Position numbers and translations under genes: made by a program. 64,000 bases of DNA from Anarhynchus alexandrinus (lineage: Eukaryota; Chordata; Aves; Charadriiformes; Charadriidae), in contig VUYV01000004.1 of the NCBI GenBank assembly GCA_008711295.1, positions 2,639,129 to 2,703,128 on the forward strand. The letters run 5' to 3'. This document shows, in pieces, positions 25,316 to 36,099 of this stretch. The notes beneath the pieces were generated by a model. That model did not search any database and was not told where the DNA came from. It worked only from the letters and a program-made list of their open reading frames with translations. The first letter of the stretch is position 1; each line of letters begins with the position of its first letter.

Positions 25316-28300
25316 TATGATATAGTGCCAAGGATAACAATACATGGCAAACTAAAACAGAGAACAAGTTAAATGGGCCTTCGAGTAGCAGACATAGGCA
25401 GTGCTAAATGATCACATCCAAAACTGCTCACATGTATCAAGGACAATCTATGTTTCTGGCTAAATTACAGAGTAGTGGTCAAAGGATAGTTTTCATTACA
25501 GAACAATTAAAATCAAGATTACAAGCTGCAATGTCTATTATACTCACTTATGTCATGAGTGCTAAACTGCTGGCAACATCACAATCCCAACATCTATTTT
25601 CTAAAGTTCTATCAGATTATTCCTTCTGACACACTTCCGCATAGACAAAATACAAATTGTACAAAATAACTCAATGCCTGCACACAGGTTGGAGAGTTCC
25701 ACTATCAATTGCTATCTGTACATGGCAATATGAGCTTTGATTTGATGGACTTTTTTTCTGCTTTCATTTTTTAGCATTTAGCATTTAGCACTGAATTGGC
25801 ATGGGACTTCAGCACTGTGGTTGGCAAAATATAAAAAGGGGATTGTGAGAGACCTCAATGCAGGTTGCATTTTCAGCCTAACATACACTGTATGGTCCTT
25901 TAGAAAATTTTAGGCGGCTGACTGATCCTAAGAAGTCAACTTTGGCCCACTGTCACTCTATTTGTTTCTCACCATGTTCCTTCTTTCCTTACACTTACTG
26001 CAGGGACTATGCTACATGTAAGACTGAAAATTTCAGGTTTTCCTATTACAAGTCACAAGAGCCCATAAAGACTTCAAAACTTAAACTCCTGAGATTCCTT
26101 CTGAGAAACAAAGTCATGTAACTACATTAAAATTATCTGTTGCTGAAATACTTACAGTAGAAAATTTTAAAAAGTGACAAAATCTATGCAAAATGAAGTT
26201 ACATATTATTCAAAATTAAGTTCATACTATTCATCCCCTATATTCAAGACAAATACCTTGACACATAATTACTAACATGCGCTGAAGTCTAGGGCTAAGC
26301 TAGTGGTAAAAATCACTGGAAACAAACACAGCTAACCAATTCTCCTTACTCACCTGAGTAACCCTTTGACAAGGTAAGACCTGGACTTGGGGATGAAATT
26401 TCCATAAACTTTAGTGAGGAGAGAATTGAGCTCTTAGGACTAAATTCATATCCATTCATGTTACATAGTTTGCAAACTAGCCTTCTTAACTCCAACTGGA
26501 TAATCTGAGGAGTCGTATAATAAACCAACATGAATAAAATGTCAGAATCTAACTTTAAACATACAAAACCACTCTGGAGCAATAAAACATCACAAAAATC
26601 CAAAAAGATTCAGGATTACATGTAATTTAACATATACAGAACGCCTTTGCTTACATGTTTAGAGACATAATTTGGACTGTGTCAAAGATAGGTAATGACA
26701 TTTTCTGTATTTTTTAATCTCAATGTTACTGTTTCCTTTTTCAGGAGTCCATATATACTCTCCCTTGCCTTCAAACGCACCCCTTCTCTGTTGTGCTTGT
26801 CGTTAATAGTGCTGCTGTCATAAATTGCTCACAACAATCCATATTTTCATTATAAATGCACTAAAAAATAAATTAAGCCAGGTTCTTTGAATTTGAGTGT
26901 GATTTGTGTGTGATTTAACTCCTTTGGTTTCCCTTGAAAATGCTAGCCTAAAAAAATCATCTCAGGCACAGCTTCTATTGAAAATTCTGGTACTGAAATA
27001 CTGTATCTACAATGACAAGAAATCAAATTTCAAAGGAATAAGAATAGCTGTAGCAAAACCTGTTCTGTCTAGACTTCTTTACCTTATTTATCACCTTTTA
27101 TCTGACTTCTAACTCTTATCCATGAAAGTCTCTGCCAATGGGTTCTATGTGCAACTTCCAAAACTTTCTTCAGAGCATGTTATGCAAATAACGTATATGC
27201 TCCAGTTTGGATTTGATAAATAGGACATATCCTACTTGACATTTCCAAATAATCTCATGCTCCATCTAATTTACATAATATTGAAATTTTCTTCACAATT
27301 CAAAGAAGACAAATGCTGTTAGTTTATGAATGATGAAAGGATTGGGGTTTGGTCCCTTAGTAGAAGCATTAGAAATAGCATTTGTCTTCACTGTATCTGC
27401 TTTCCCTTATAAATCAGATGAATTGTATACACACATTATCTACAAATTCAAGTGCAGAACATAAATGTTTGTTAGCTGCTATGTTTTACTGTTGACTGCT
27501 GGATTCCTATATTTAAACTCATCTAACAAGTATTTGTGGTGTCTAGCAAAATTTACAATCAAGCAGAAGAGACTAAAGCTGTTACACATTTTGAATGAGT
27601 TTTTCACTGAGAAATGCTTCTTTACATTCTTGTGAGAAAAATTATGTTAAAATTGCATCCATATGATACCCTCTTTCTGCTTTTTCCACATTTGAATCAG
27701 CTGCTACTGACAATAAAATCATGTAAACCACGACAGCACAAAGCGTACTGCCGACAAAGTTCTCTGCAGTTCCTCATCAGAAGTCTGTATGTCAAGATAG
27801 TCTTTCTTGACTTATCAAACTGGGAATAATGTCTTGCATGATCAATAGCCTTTTTAGAATCAGCCAAAATATGTTTTACTCAATTTATTTAGGGTAATAT
27901 CTAATGATAAACTTTGACACTTGTTTCAGTAACTGACCACAGATTGAGAGAACCTCACTGAATTTGGTTGATTAGCCAGCCATAGAGGACTGGCTCTAAG
28001 AATTTCCCTGAAGGATCAGAGCCTAATTTCCCAGGATAAAAGCAGCAGGTTGTAAAAGAAAAAAATAATCACCATTTTAAGGCATTGCTTTGTCATAGAG
28101 CATGTTGTTTCCCTGCTTAGGTGATTTTTGCACTCAATACTTCTTACACTAAAATACTTCAGATAGTCAATATTTTTTAGCAAATTGCACCTTGCTTGCT
28201 GTATGCTACAGCTGTAGCAAAGATTATTAAAAGTACATTTACTGTTGGGCTACAAGTATTTACGTTTTTTACCACAAGAAAGAGGAAGAGATGCTAGTTG

Positions 28301-28500
28301 AAGTTATGCAGGATACCCAGATGAAAGCATCAAATTAAAGGAATAGGAATCAAAATATGGCCTGTGAATTATGTTTAGAAGACGGAACTGAAGAAATGTG
28401 CAGAAGGAAAAGGAAAAACAGGAGGATGAGGAGGCAATGACAGGGCTGGAGCTGGGTGAAATCCAGGTGGGTCAAGGTGTTCTCTTCGTTTTAGGGCTTG
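25316..28500. other. Proximal upstream DNA, no supported gene
   Basis: AT-rich sequence leading up to the promoter island. It holds a three-copy tandem of the heptamer TTAGCAT at 25771-25790 and only short frames without domains. GC content rises from about 28.4 kb. Confidence 0.6.
25771..25790 (+). repeat. Short tandem repeat, heptamer TTAGCAT about 3 copies
   Basis: Three near-complete head-to-tail copies of TTAGCAT. It is probably replication slippage. Confidence 0.75.
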
Positions 28501-28507
28501 CCGTGGG

Positions 28508-28529
28508 CTTCCCTCTCTTTAGAGGGAAG
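28508..28529. repeat. Perfect 9-bp hairpin at the upstream edge of the island
   Basis: CTTCCCTCT and AGAGGGAAG are perfect complements separated by CTTT. It lies just before the GC rise, and a similar polypyrimidine hairpin occurs at 29107-29134. A termination or regulatory role is not shown. Confidence 0.5.
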
Positions 28530-29106
28530 TATATGTGCACAGTGAAGACTCCTGTTTTGGTAAGGCTCTTTTCTTTTGGGTTTCTGTTTTTAATATGTGT
28601 TGCTTTACAGCAGGACTTGGGAAAGCAGGAGTGCAGAAATGGGGCTGTGAGGCCAGTGATGGTCCCTCACGTCGGAGGGGGATTTCTCTAGTCCCCGGAG
28701 CCAGCTGCGCCCGAGATCCCTTCGACCCGCTGCCCCTCTCCTCATCTCCCCCCGCGGCCCCCAACCCGTCCAACTCGCATCCCCCCTCTCCTCCCATGGC
28801 AGCTTGGCAAAAGTCCTTCTTCCCTTCGCAGCCCGGGCGCTCTGAGAGGGCGTCTCACCTCGTCCGCCTCCTCCTGCGCGGGGCTCGGCACTGGGGGAAC
28901 CGACACCAGGTCCTGCTCCTCCCCAACCTCCTCCGCCGCCCTGCTCGGGGCCGGGCCGCCCTCCCCTCAGCCGCCGCCCGGGGGTCTCCTTCCCCTCAGC
29001 GCCTCCCGCCTCGCGCTGAGGGCGGCCGTAGGTAGGGCTCCCCCCGCCCCCCTCCCCCGCCGCGAGCTCCAACGGCCGCCGGCGCGAGCCCAACGGTCCC
29101 CCCTCC

Positions 29107-29134
29107 CTTTTCCCTCCCTCCTCTGAGGGAAAAG
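29107..29134. repeat. Perfect 10-bp hairpin at the GC-skew switch
   Basis: CTTTTCCCTC (29107-29116) and GAGGGAAAAG (29125-29134) are perfect complements around the eight-base loop CCTCCTCT. It sits next to a GTGTGTGTGAGCG stretch, where the island changes from C-rich to G-rich on +. It lies just before the inferred transcription start. Confidence 0.6.
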
Positions 29135-29167
29135 TGTGTGTGAGCGCNCCGTCAGCCTCAGCCCGCC

Positions 29168-29191
29168 ATGGGCGCTGCCCGCCGGCGCTAG
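29168..29191 (+). other. Upstream ORF 1 (7 codons)
   Basis: ATG followed by six codons and TAG encodes MGAARRR. The start context is favourable (CGCCATGG, purine-poor at -3 but G at +4). It acts in translation only if the mRNA starts upstream of 29168. Confidence 0.4.
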
Positions 29192-29238
29192 GACAGGGGA
29201 GCGGGCGTGCGGGGCTGAGGGGAAGGAGCGGAGCCGGC

Positions 29239-29265
29239 ATGGGCAGCAGCCCACCGCGGGGCTGA
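29239..29265 (+). other. Upstream ORF 2 (8 codons)
   Basis: Encodes MGSSPPRG and ends at TGA. The context GGCATGG is as strong as that of the main start. It ends about 150 bases before the main ATG, a distance that permits reinitiation. Confidence 0.45.
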
Positions 29266-29305
29266 GCGGCGGCTCCGGAGCGAGGTGTGCCTGTGAGGCT
29301 CGGCG

Positions 29306-29344
29306 ATGGCGCGCCCGCAGCGGGCGGCGGGCGGGGAGAGCTAG
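29306..29344 (+). other. Upstream ORF 3 (12 codons)
   Basis: Encodes MARPQRAAGGES and ends at TAG about 70 bases before the main ATG. The start context is GCGATGG, with G at -3 and at +4. Being close to the main start, it is the likeliest of the three to affect translation of the main frame. Confidence 0.45.
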
Positions 29345-29413
29345 CGGCCTCGGCGGAGACCTCCCCCTCCCCACCGCGGAGCCACGGCCGGGACGTGTCC
29401 CCGTCTCCTCGGC

Positions 29414-29489
29414 ATGGCGGGGGCCGCCCGGGGCGGCGGGCCCCGGTGCCCGGTTGTCAGCCTGCTCCTCGGAGCCCTGCTCTGCAGAG
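29414..29489 (+). CDS. First coding exon of an unidentified gene, signal peptide
   Basis: I do not recognise this gene. The ATG at 29414 has a strong initiation context (G at -3, G at +4), and the frame runs 25 codons plus one base to a consensus donor, CAGAG|GTAAGC. The encoded start has a short polar N-terminus with two arginines (MAGAARGGGPR), then the hydrophobic stretch CPVVSLLLGALLC, then an arginine. That is the layout of an ER signal peptide, with cleavage probably at or soon after the exon end. The first intron is therefore phase 1. A signal peptide alone in exon 1, a phase-1 intron and a very long intron 1 are typical of receptors, cell-adhesion proteins and secreted modular proteins whose Ig, fibronectin or EGF exons are also phase 1. 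The class is inferred and the identity cannot be given from 25 residues. The frame stays open past the donor for a while, so an unspliced short product is the alternative, but the CpG island, donor and strand asymmetry favour a spliced gene. Confidence 0.8.
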
Positions 29490-29498
29490 GTAAGCGGG
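29490..29498 (+). other. Splice donor of intron 1
   Basis: GTAAGCGGG follows CAGAG, a near-consensus U2-type donor (AG|GTAAGC). It fixes the exon end at 29489 and phase 1. Confidence 0.8.
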
Positions 29499-29523
29499 GA
29501 GGCACTTGTCGCCGGGCGCTGGC

Positions 29524-29563
29524 GGGGCTGCGGGGGGAGCCGGCTGGGGCGCGCTCCTGGGGG
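29524..29563 (+). other. G-quadruplex-prone G runs at the start of intron 1
   Basis: Four G runs on the sense strand at 29524-29527, 29532-29537, 29546-29549 and 29559-29563, separated by 4, 8 and 9 bases. Long loops make a stable quadruplex less certain. Together with the positive GC skew they fit an R-loop-prone region after the transcription start. Confidence 0.45.
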
Positions 29564-31369
29564 CACCAGTTGATCGCGTACAGGCTGCGCTGCGCTGGTT
29601 CGCAGCTACTCGGGCAGCCACTGGAACTCCTTCCTAAGCAAGCGTCTTGTTTTCCACCGTAGCGGCGTGCGGACTAAATTACTCCTTCATCCTTCTTTCT
29701 CCTTTAAATCCTGCCTCCGTCTCTCTCCGCTGTTTTAAATTTGCCCCCCCTCTCCCCCTTTTTCTTTTCTCTCTTGTTTATTTGAATAGTAGAAAATCTT
29801 GCAAGCTTGCATCTGACTAAAATGAGAAAGTTTCCTTTTTTTCTGCCTCAACGATGATGGTGTTTACAAATGCATCTTAATTATCGCGTTATGTTAAAGG
29901 AATCCTCTCTGTGGGAGAGGGTGTCCCAGTCCCAGTTGGGAATGGAATATGGGGAGCGGTGGAAGCTGTGAGAGGCAGCAGGAGTGCAATGACAGTGTTT
30001 AGGAATAGCGTCCTTTAAATTATACTGGAGTTGTGCAGTGGTAGCTCTAGAGAGTGGATAGAAGCCCTGTTACCTGGACTGGACAAGGTGCTTGTTGTCT
30101 TGATTAAAGGGACAGCTGAGGAACGGGTTTGTCTTAGCAGGGAGGTCATTTTAATGATCTGCTGTTTTTTCTCATTGCTGAACTTCTGTGATCAGAGTGA
30201 GTCCCTTTGACATAGGCAAATCTTCTCTGAAGTGATTCAGGAATGCAAATCGTCCATGATCCAAACAGGGATTTCTGTGCAGAATAATGGGTGACTGCAA
30301 TGTCTCAATACTTCTTGCTTTCTTGCTCACACCGTGATAGTTGTGAATATTTTCTAAAAACATATCCTTCTCCCTGTTTGGGAGGGAACGGAAACTTGTT
30401 AAGCTCTCTGCAATTCCTGCTGTTATTGCCATCCCTAGGAATAAAAAAAAAATAATAATTGCCTTTTGTCCTGTTGGTATTAATGGTGCTGTTTGTCTGA
30501 CATAAGAAGATTACTAATAAAAGACTCTTCACTGTTTAGTTTGGTCCAGTCCTGCCAACCTCTTCCCAGGGTAGCTGATTGTAGAGGCAGCCGTGAGATA
30601 TACAGAAGTATCTCAAGACTGAAGCAAAGGTGGAACCGGTAGCAATTCATGAAGGGACTTTTCCCACCCCGAGCGGTAGGGAAAACAAAGTACTTGGCAG
30701 AAAATTGCATGGCCTCTTAATGCCGGTCATTTTAATATAGTACATTAAAATTAATGGACATCCCAGTGACTCGACATGCTCTGAAAGTGCTGATGTGAAG
30801 AATCTAAAATGCAGGTTTCTGTTTTGATTGCTGCAGCCTGGAGGTGAGAACTGTATTAGCCTCGTGCTCACCTTCAGAGACTGCACAAGATTAAGACTTG
30901 TAAAGAGGGTCTGGCATTTTTCTGGGGCAATGTGTCTCTTCTGCCATGCAGCTTTGACAGTCACAAATCCATCTTCTCCAATAAGTGTTTGCATTAGACT
31001 TAATATATTGAGTTAGGCACCGATACATGGGCATTTTATATCTGAAAATATTTTTTGTGAGAGAAATATGTAGGTTCTGCTTCTTAAGGGTAGGAAAAAG
31101 GGCTACAGTGAGAGGTTATAAACAACCCAACCTCGTTAAGCTTTTTCTCTCTGCTGGAACCTGGGTCAGTGTTAACTCAGGCATGCTGTAAAAAAAGTCA
31201 GTAGTGGTGCCACAGCTAGCCACTGCTAGCAGCAGCTGCTGGGGGTTTCTGGGCTGTGCTCTTCGAGAATAAATGAGAAAATATTACTTTCCTTCAGGGA
31301 AGAAAAGCAGAGCTTCTGAGCAGGGAATTTGCCTCTCAGCATTGCTGGGCACAGTATGATTTAGAAAAG

Positions 31370-31765
31370 AGCTGGCTAATTAAACTTATTAAATAAGGTG
31401 TTTGTATGGTTTCCTTGTGAGGCCTTAACAAGCATTTCATTTGCGCTCCCCTTGTGTATTTGCACTCTTTTTGTTGGCATGTTAGGATAGTGATTGTTCT
31501 TGAGAGCTAAAGTCCAACTAAATGAAAGTCACTTTATAGCTCGCAAGCGAAAACGTTTGTAAATGTGCTGAGAAACTTACTATTATAGACAAGTTGTCAT
31601 TTGCTATTTAAAGAGCTATATTTACTTCTCTGAACTCATTAGCATCTCCTATCAGGCCTGAATTTCTAAGAAAATTCGCCTGAAATGTTGCCTTAGGCTT
31701 CAGTGTGCCATTATGCTGTGGTTATTATCTGGCCAATAATGTTAATTCATTCAATCTCAAGAAAG
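31370..31765. promoter_or_regulatory. Candidate intronic conserved element
   Basis: Unique-looking sequence without homopolymers, about 1.9 kb into intron 1. It holds CTAATTAAAC, TCATTTGC, ACTCATTAGCA and CCAATAATGTTAATTCATT, which are homeodomain-like cores, and a few isolated CpGs. The texture resembles conserved non-coding elements of developmental genes. This is inference from composition only. Confidence 0.3.
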
Positions 31766-34700
31766 AAGCTTGGCATTTAATTTAAGCCGTGCCTCTAGTC
31801 AGACCAGGATGTATAAAACGTCGGTGTGTAAAAGTGTTTTTACATTTAGGTACAAGCACATGTTTTACATACCATTTATTGGATCCCTGTTCCCTAGGTG
31901 GAGAGTATGTGTGTGAAATCATATTTACATAAGTAAATCCCGAGTGTATATATATTCCTTTCAGGAAATGACCTCTTTTCAGCAAAGTGCTAATGCATGT
32001 GCTTAAGCCTCTTTATAGCCGATAGGAGATATTCATGAGCTTGAAGTAAGATTTTTTTTTTTTAAATTGTTTTCCTGAATCAGAGCATAAATGTGAACGC
32101 AAGTGTACAGACTTAACATTATTGTATAATGCATAGATAACTGGGAATCCTCAGTTTCGTATTAGCTGTGAACTAGAACAAGAATCATAAGAAACTGGAA
32201 ATATGGAATCTAGTAAGTCCTAAAAAAGCATTTAAGGATGCACAGCTAGAGGAATGATTCATTTGCACAAGAAGTATATGTGTGCAAGAAAGTATTGAAA
32301 ATAAGCAGATGTTAAGGTGCATGGAGTTAACCAGAATTTTAGGTATTTAAGTAGTGTTTGAACACAGATGCAAGCACAGTTGTGCATCCCTAGGTTGGTA
32401 TGGCACCTGCTTTGGTTCAATCATGCAATATGTCCTTGTTTTAGTTGCACTGATGTGGAAACTGATTGAGGCTCTTTATTTTGAATGTTGGTTCATTCTG
32501 ATTTTAAATTGTTCAAGCAGTGAGTTTTTTTTATATCTTATTTTGAAATTTCAGTAGCGTGGCATACCCTGTGTTATGGAAAACTTCCTAAATTTTCTTT
32601 TTCTGAATTTTATTGCGTTAGTGCTAGCTAAGAACACAGCAGGGTCTTGCATTATGTTAAATTATAACTGCATGGAGTTTTATAAGTGGCTAATCTCTCT
32701 TTTGGATATAACACTTTCAAAGTGGAGATAGTGCTATTAATATTCTAATTTACTTTGTTTTCATATTTGGCAATAGATATTCAAGTTTATTAGACACTGT
32801 ACTTACCTAGTAAAATACTCTTGAATTGGGGAACTAAGTCTTTGTATGAAATGAAGTAATAAACAGCACGCCATTATGATTTTATTAAATTGCTAAATAT
32901 TAGTAAGTATTGACAAACTATATTTTGTGAGATGAAGGGATGAGGGTTGTATTGAGACTTGGGATCTAGTTCTGTGTTTTTCTTTTTAAACTCTACTGAC
33001 AAAGCAGTCGTTCAGCACCACTGGAAAGGTGGCTTATGAGGAATAGCTAGAAACTATGAATAATGGCAAATTTGCTAGAAGTGTTGGTATACAAACTTCC
33101 CTGGGTAGTTTTCAAGGTAGCGCCCCTCTGCAGTAAATCTCTCTGAGCTGTTGTTTGTAAGTGTGGTTAGGGTCATGCCTATTTAAGGCAGTTAGTCAAG
33201 AGACAAATAAGTGAATGAAAGTTTGAAATCTTTAGAGTATGATCACACCATTGAAGAGGTGTCAGAGATTTGTGCTGAATCACAATTTTCAAGGCTTTGG
33301 TAAACCTCCGATTTACTCATATGCTGCATACAAGTTTGTGCTGCCACATTGAGATTTTGGCTGTAGTTCACATCTGGCAGGCTCCACTAGATGTGTCCTC
33401 GTTATTTTGAGAGAGACAAAAAGCACATTCTGGTAAAAGATGTAAAAGTGAAATGGCAACAAGTTGAAAGAACTTAAGTGTTTAAAGACAGTAATTGAAA
33501 ATCATCTAATACGGGTGTTAAAAAGCTAAACTGAGGATACAAGAGAAAGCAAACACATATTGTGGGTGACTTACAATAATGCTTGTCCAACAGTTTGAAG
33601 GAGATGTTTACTGTATACCAAGTAGATTTGATACCAAAGAGGAAAGTGGATTTAGTGAAAGCAAAGCTGTGTCGCAGGAATCAGACCTTGTCTCTACTGT
33701 CGGGAGTGAAGTACCACTGTCTTGCTGTTTTCATCAGTCATTTCCTTCTTTCTCTCCCTGTTTCTCATCCACTGCGATTGTCATTTCATTGGTGAAAGAC
33801 TTGATCCTGGTTTGGCCACTTTGTCCAGTGGGACCTTTTTATTTGCTTAATATCTAAACACTACAGTGGTACAAATACAGGTAAAATTTTGTGATTCTAT
33901 AAGGTGTTAAGGTGTTTGGCTGAAATTTGAGTGCTGTGTTGTCCTTCATAGTGATAAGCAATAACTTTCTGGCCAGAAAACTTGCTTTTGTCTAGTTCAG
34001 ACTCTTGTCCTGACTTGCTCTTACAGGCCTGAGTCCTTTATATTTTATTCAGTCTTCCTTACAGACTCAGTACCCTAGCAAAACAGTTTCACAGTGTTCA
34101 GCTCTTCAAGCAGTTGTACTGTTTTGTGTTCTGTGGACTGGCTCAGGCTCTAGTGACAGATGTGACCCCTTTGAAACAGGGACGGACAAATGGTGCATTG
34201 AAAGTTCATAGCTTCTGCAGTCTCCTCACTTAGAGGTATCTGGTAAAAGCCTGCGGATGTATCTAGCTTTGGAAATAATTTCAGTCCAGTAGCGCCTGTG
34301 TCTGTTTTAGTTAGCAAATGGAAATACTCTCTCTTTATCTATTTGTTCACATTTTTTTGGGTCAATACACAGCCTCGGGTCATCACTTTTCTTTTCAACT
34401 GTATCCAGTGAAATGACCCAGTGAGTCTACTCTTCTATTTTCTCTGCTATTCTAAAGCATATTAATCTGTTGAGCTTGAATTCCATAAATAAAGTGTCAT
34501 CCCCATCACTAAAATTACAGGCATCTTTGAGGCACTGATCAATTAGGCGAACTTTTCTTTAGGGAAGTAAGTCTTGACTAAGTGGTTCTTTGCCACTACA
34601 CTTAAGAAATGTGCTAATGTCTTACTATTGCATCACTGACATCTTGGGTCAGTAACTTTGTGCTTGGAGACAACCTTTTCTGGCACTTCTTTTGCTTGAA

Positions 34701-35227
34701 TAACAGATCATAGTATTCATAGTTCCACTGTCATTATCAAAAGCGTTCTCTTACAGCTGTGTAGTTTTAACTGCTTGACAGATGTAAACAGCTAGACAAG
34801 TCTCCTTAAGTGGACACTTCTTTTATTATATACTGTAGTAAGAATTTAATATGATTTTGCCATCGGCTAGTGCTACAGGTGTCATACGTAAGGTCAAACA
34901 GCTTTTTTGTTAACTGTTTCTTCTCACTATTTTCTTCTACAATTGTTATAAAGTTTCTGTGATTTTGTAAAAGGACATTTTTATCTTAAATGCATTAATG
35001 TCTGTTGCTTCCAGAATTTCTGTGTTTGGTGCTTTTAGTTGTATGGAAAGAGAAACCTGCTGCAAGGGGAGACTGTAAGTGAATTGCCCTTTTCAATATG
35101 ATGAAGCAAACGCTAAGCCCCAAAACAGTGGTTAGGAATTTGACATTTATATGAAAACTTTGAAGTTAAATAAGAATGTAAAAGGTGGGAAGTTTGCTTA
35201 ATTATGAAAAAAGACTTTGAAAAAAGT

Positions 35228-35249
35228 TTATGCCTTTGGAGGCATAAAG
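35228..35249. repeat. Perfect 8-bp hairpin
   Basis: TTTATGCC and GGCATAAA are perfect complements around the loop TTTGGA. An isolated stem of this size is expected by chance in a window this long. Confidence 0.4.
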
Positions 35250-36076
35250 ACTCTTAATGGTCTCCTGAGCACATGTAAAAGTTTCTCTGTGCATGAAGAG
35301 GAAATCTTAAGTAGATAAAAGATAAGATGATACCCCATGATACTGATGAGGAGGTTGGTCCACTACATTCTGCTTGTCAACCGCAACTTGGGATCACAGA
35401 GTACAGATGTTGAAATACATCCACTAGTACACCTAATGTTATATTATGTAGGTAATTGCTGTATTTTTCTGCTTGATAAAATTTTTCAACTGAGCAGCTC
35501 TTCATTTGAAAATATTTTTGAAACTGATATAATTTACAAAACAATTTACTTCTAAAATTGTGCTTGCATCTAAAATTTACTTAAATAGTTTAATATTTTT
35601 TGTGAAGTTAACTATTTCACATAATTATCATTTTGACTTCTAGTAAATCTATTCAAATACAAACTGATAGTAGCATAGATACTCTACAGAGCACATTTTT
35701 CTATAAAGAGTATTTTTCTATAATATAGTTTTGATATTACAAAATTGAACCAGCTCTTTGGAACTGCTGTGAAAAGATTTGTCATTGCAAATGAGTTTTG
35801 AAAAGCATTTTAACTTTATGTAACAACTTAATTTTTCTTCTTCTGATTGAGAATGAAAATAAACTTCAAAATGTTAGTTTCTGTCCTTGTGAAATTCCAT
35901 TTTCCAACCAGTTGTATTGCCTGAGGCTGCAGTTCCTTACCAGCTTGAGCCAATGTAAATTGATGCTGCCAGGTTTCTGCCCTCTCCCAAACTGAGCAGC
36001 CCTCTTTTTGTGCCAACTGTGGCATGCCTCTAATTCCTCTGTAAGCTGCTTCAGGGAGATAAAGCGCATAAAATAC

Positions 36077-36099
36077 TTTTTTTTTAAAAAAAAAAAAAA
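36077..36099. repeat. T9A14 homopolymer junction
   Basis: Nine T followed by 14 A, a self-complementary AT tract. It is probably simple-sequence expansion. Confidence 0.8.

Larger units (their letters stand above)
28660..29640 (+). promoter_or_regulatory. CpG island promoter
   Basis: About 1 kb of very GC-rich, CpG-dense sequence in an AT-rich setting. Candidate GC boxes of Sp/KLF type are abundant, for example the C-rich run at 29040-29058 and GGGCGGCGGGCGGGG at 29322-29336. No TATA box is seen at a sensible distance from the exon, so a dispersed CpG-island promoter is likely. On the + strand C exceeds G from about 28690 to 29120, and G exceeds C from about 29190 to 29570. Such a GC-skew switch is known to mark transcription start in vertebrate CpG islands, so I place the start near 29.1-29.2 kb on +. 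Long frames in the island on both strands (166, 211 and 199 codons) are low-complexity by-products of GC-rich DNA. One ambiguous base lies at 29148. Divergent transcription from the same island cannot be excluded. Confidence 0.85.

Noticed and set aside
28398..28691. Possible alternative first exon upstream of the island
   Set aside because: The frame is open but has no domain. No donor pairs convincingly with the main gene, and the start is not an ATG.
28605..29566. Long frames of 166, 199 and 211 codons on both strands in the CpG island
   Set aside because: They are low-complexity Gly/Pro/Arg/Ala/Ser strings that follow from GC-rich DNA lacking stop codons. They overlap one another on both strands, and some begin only at GTG.
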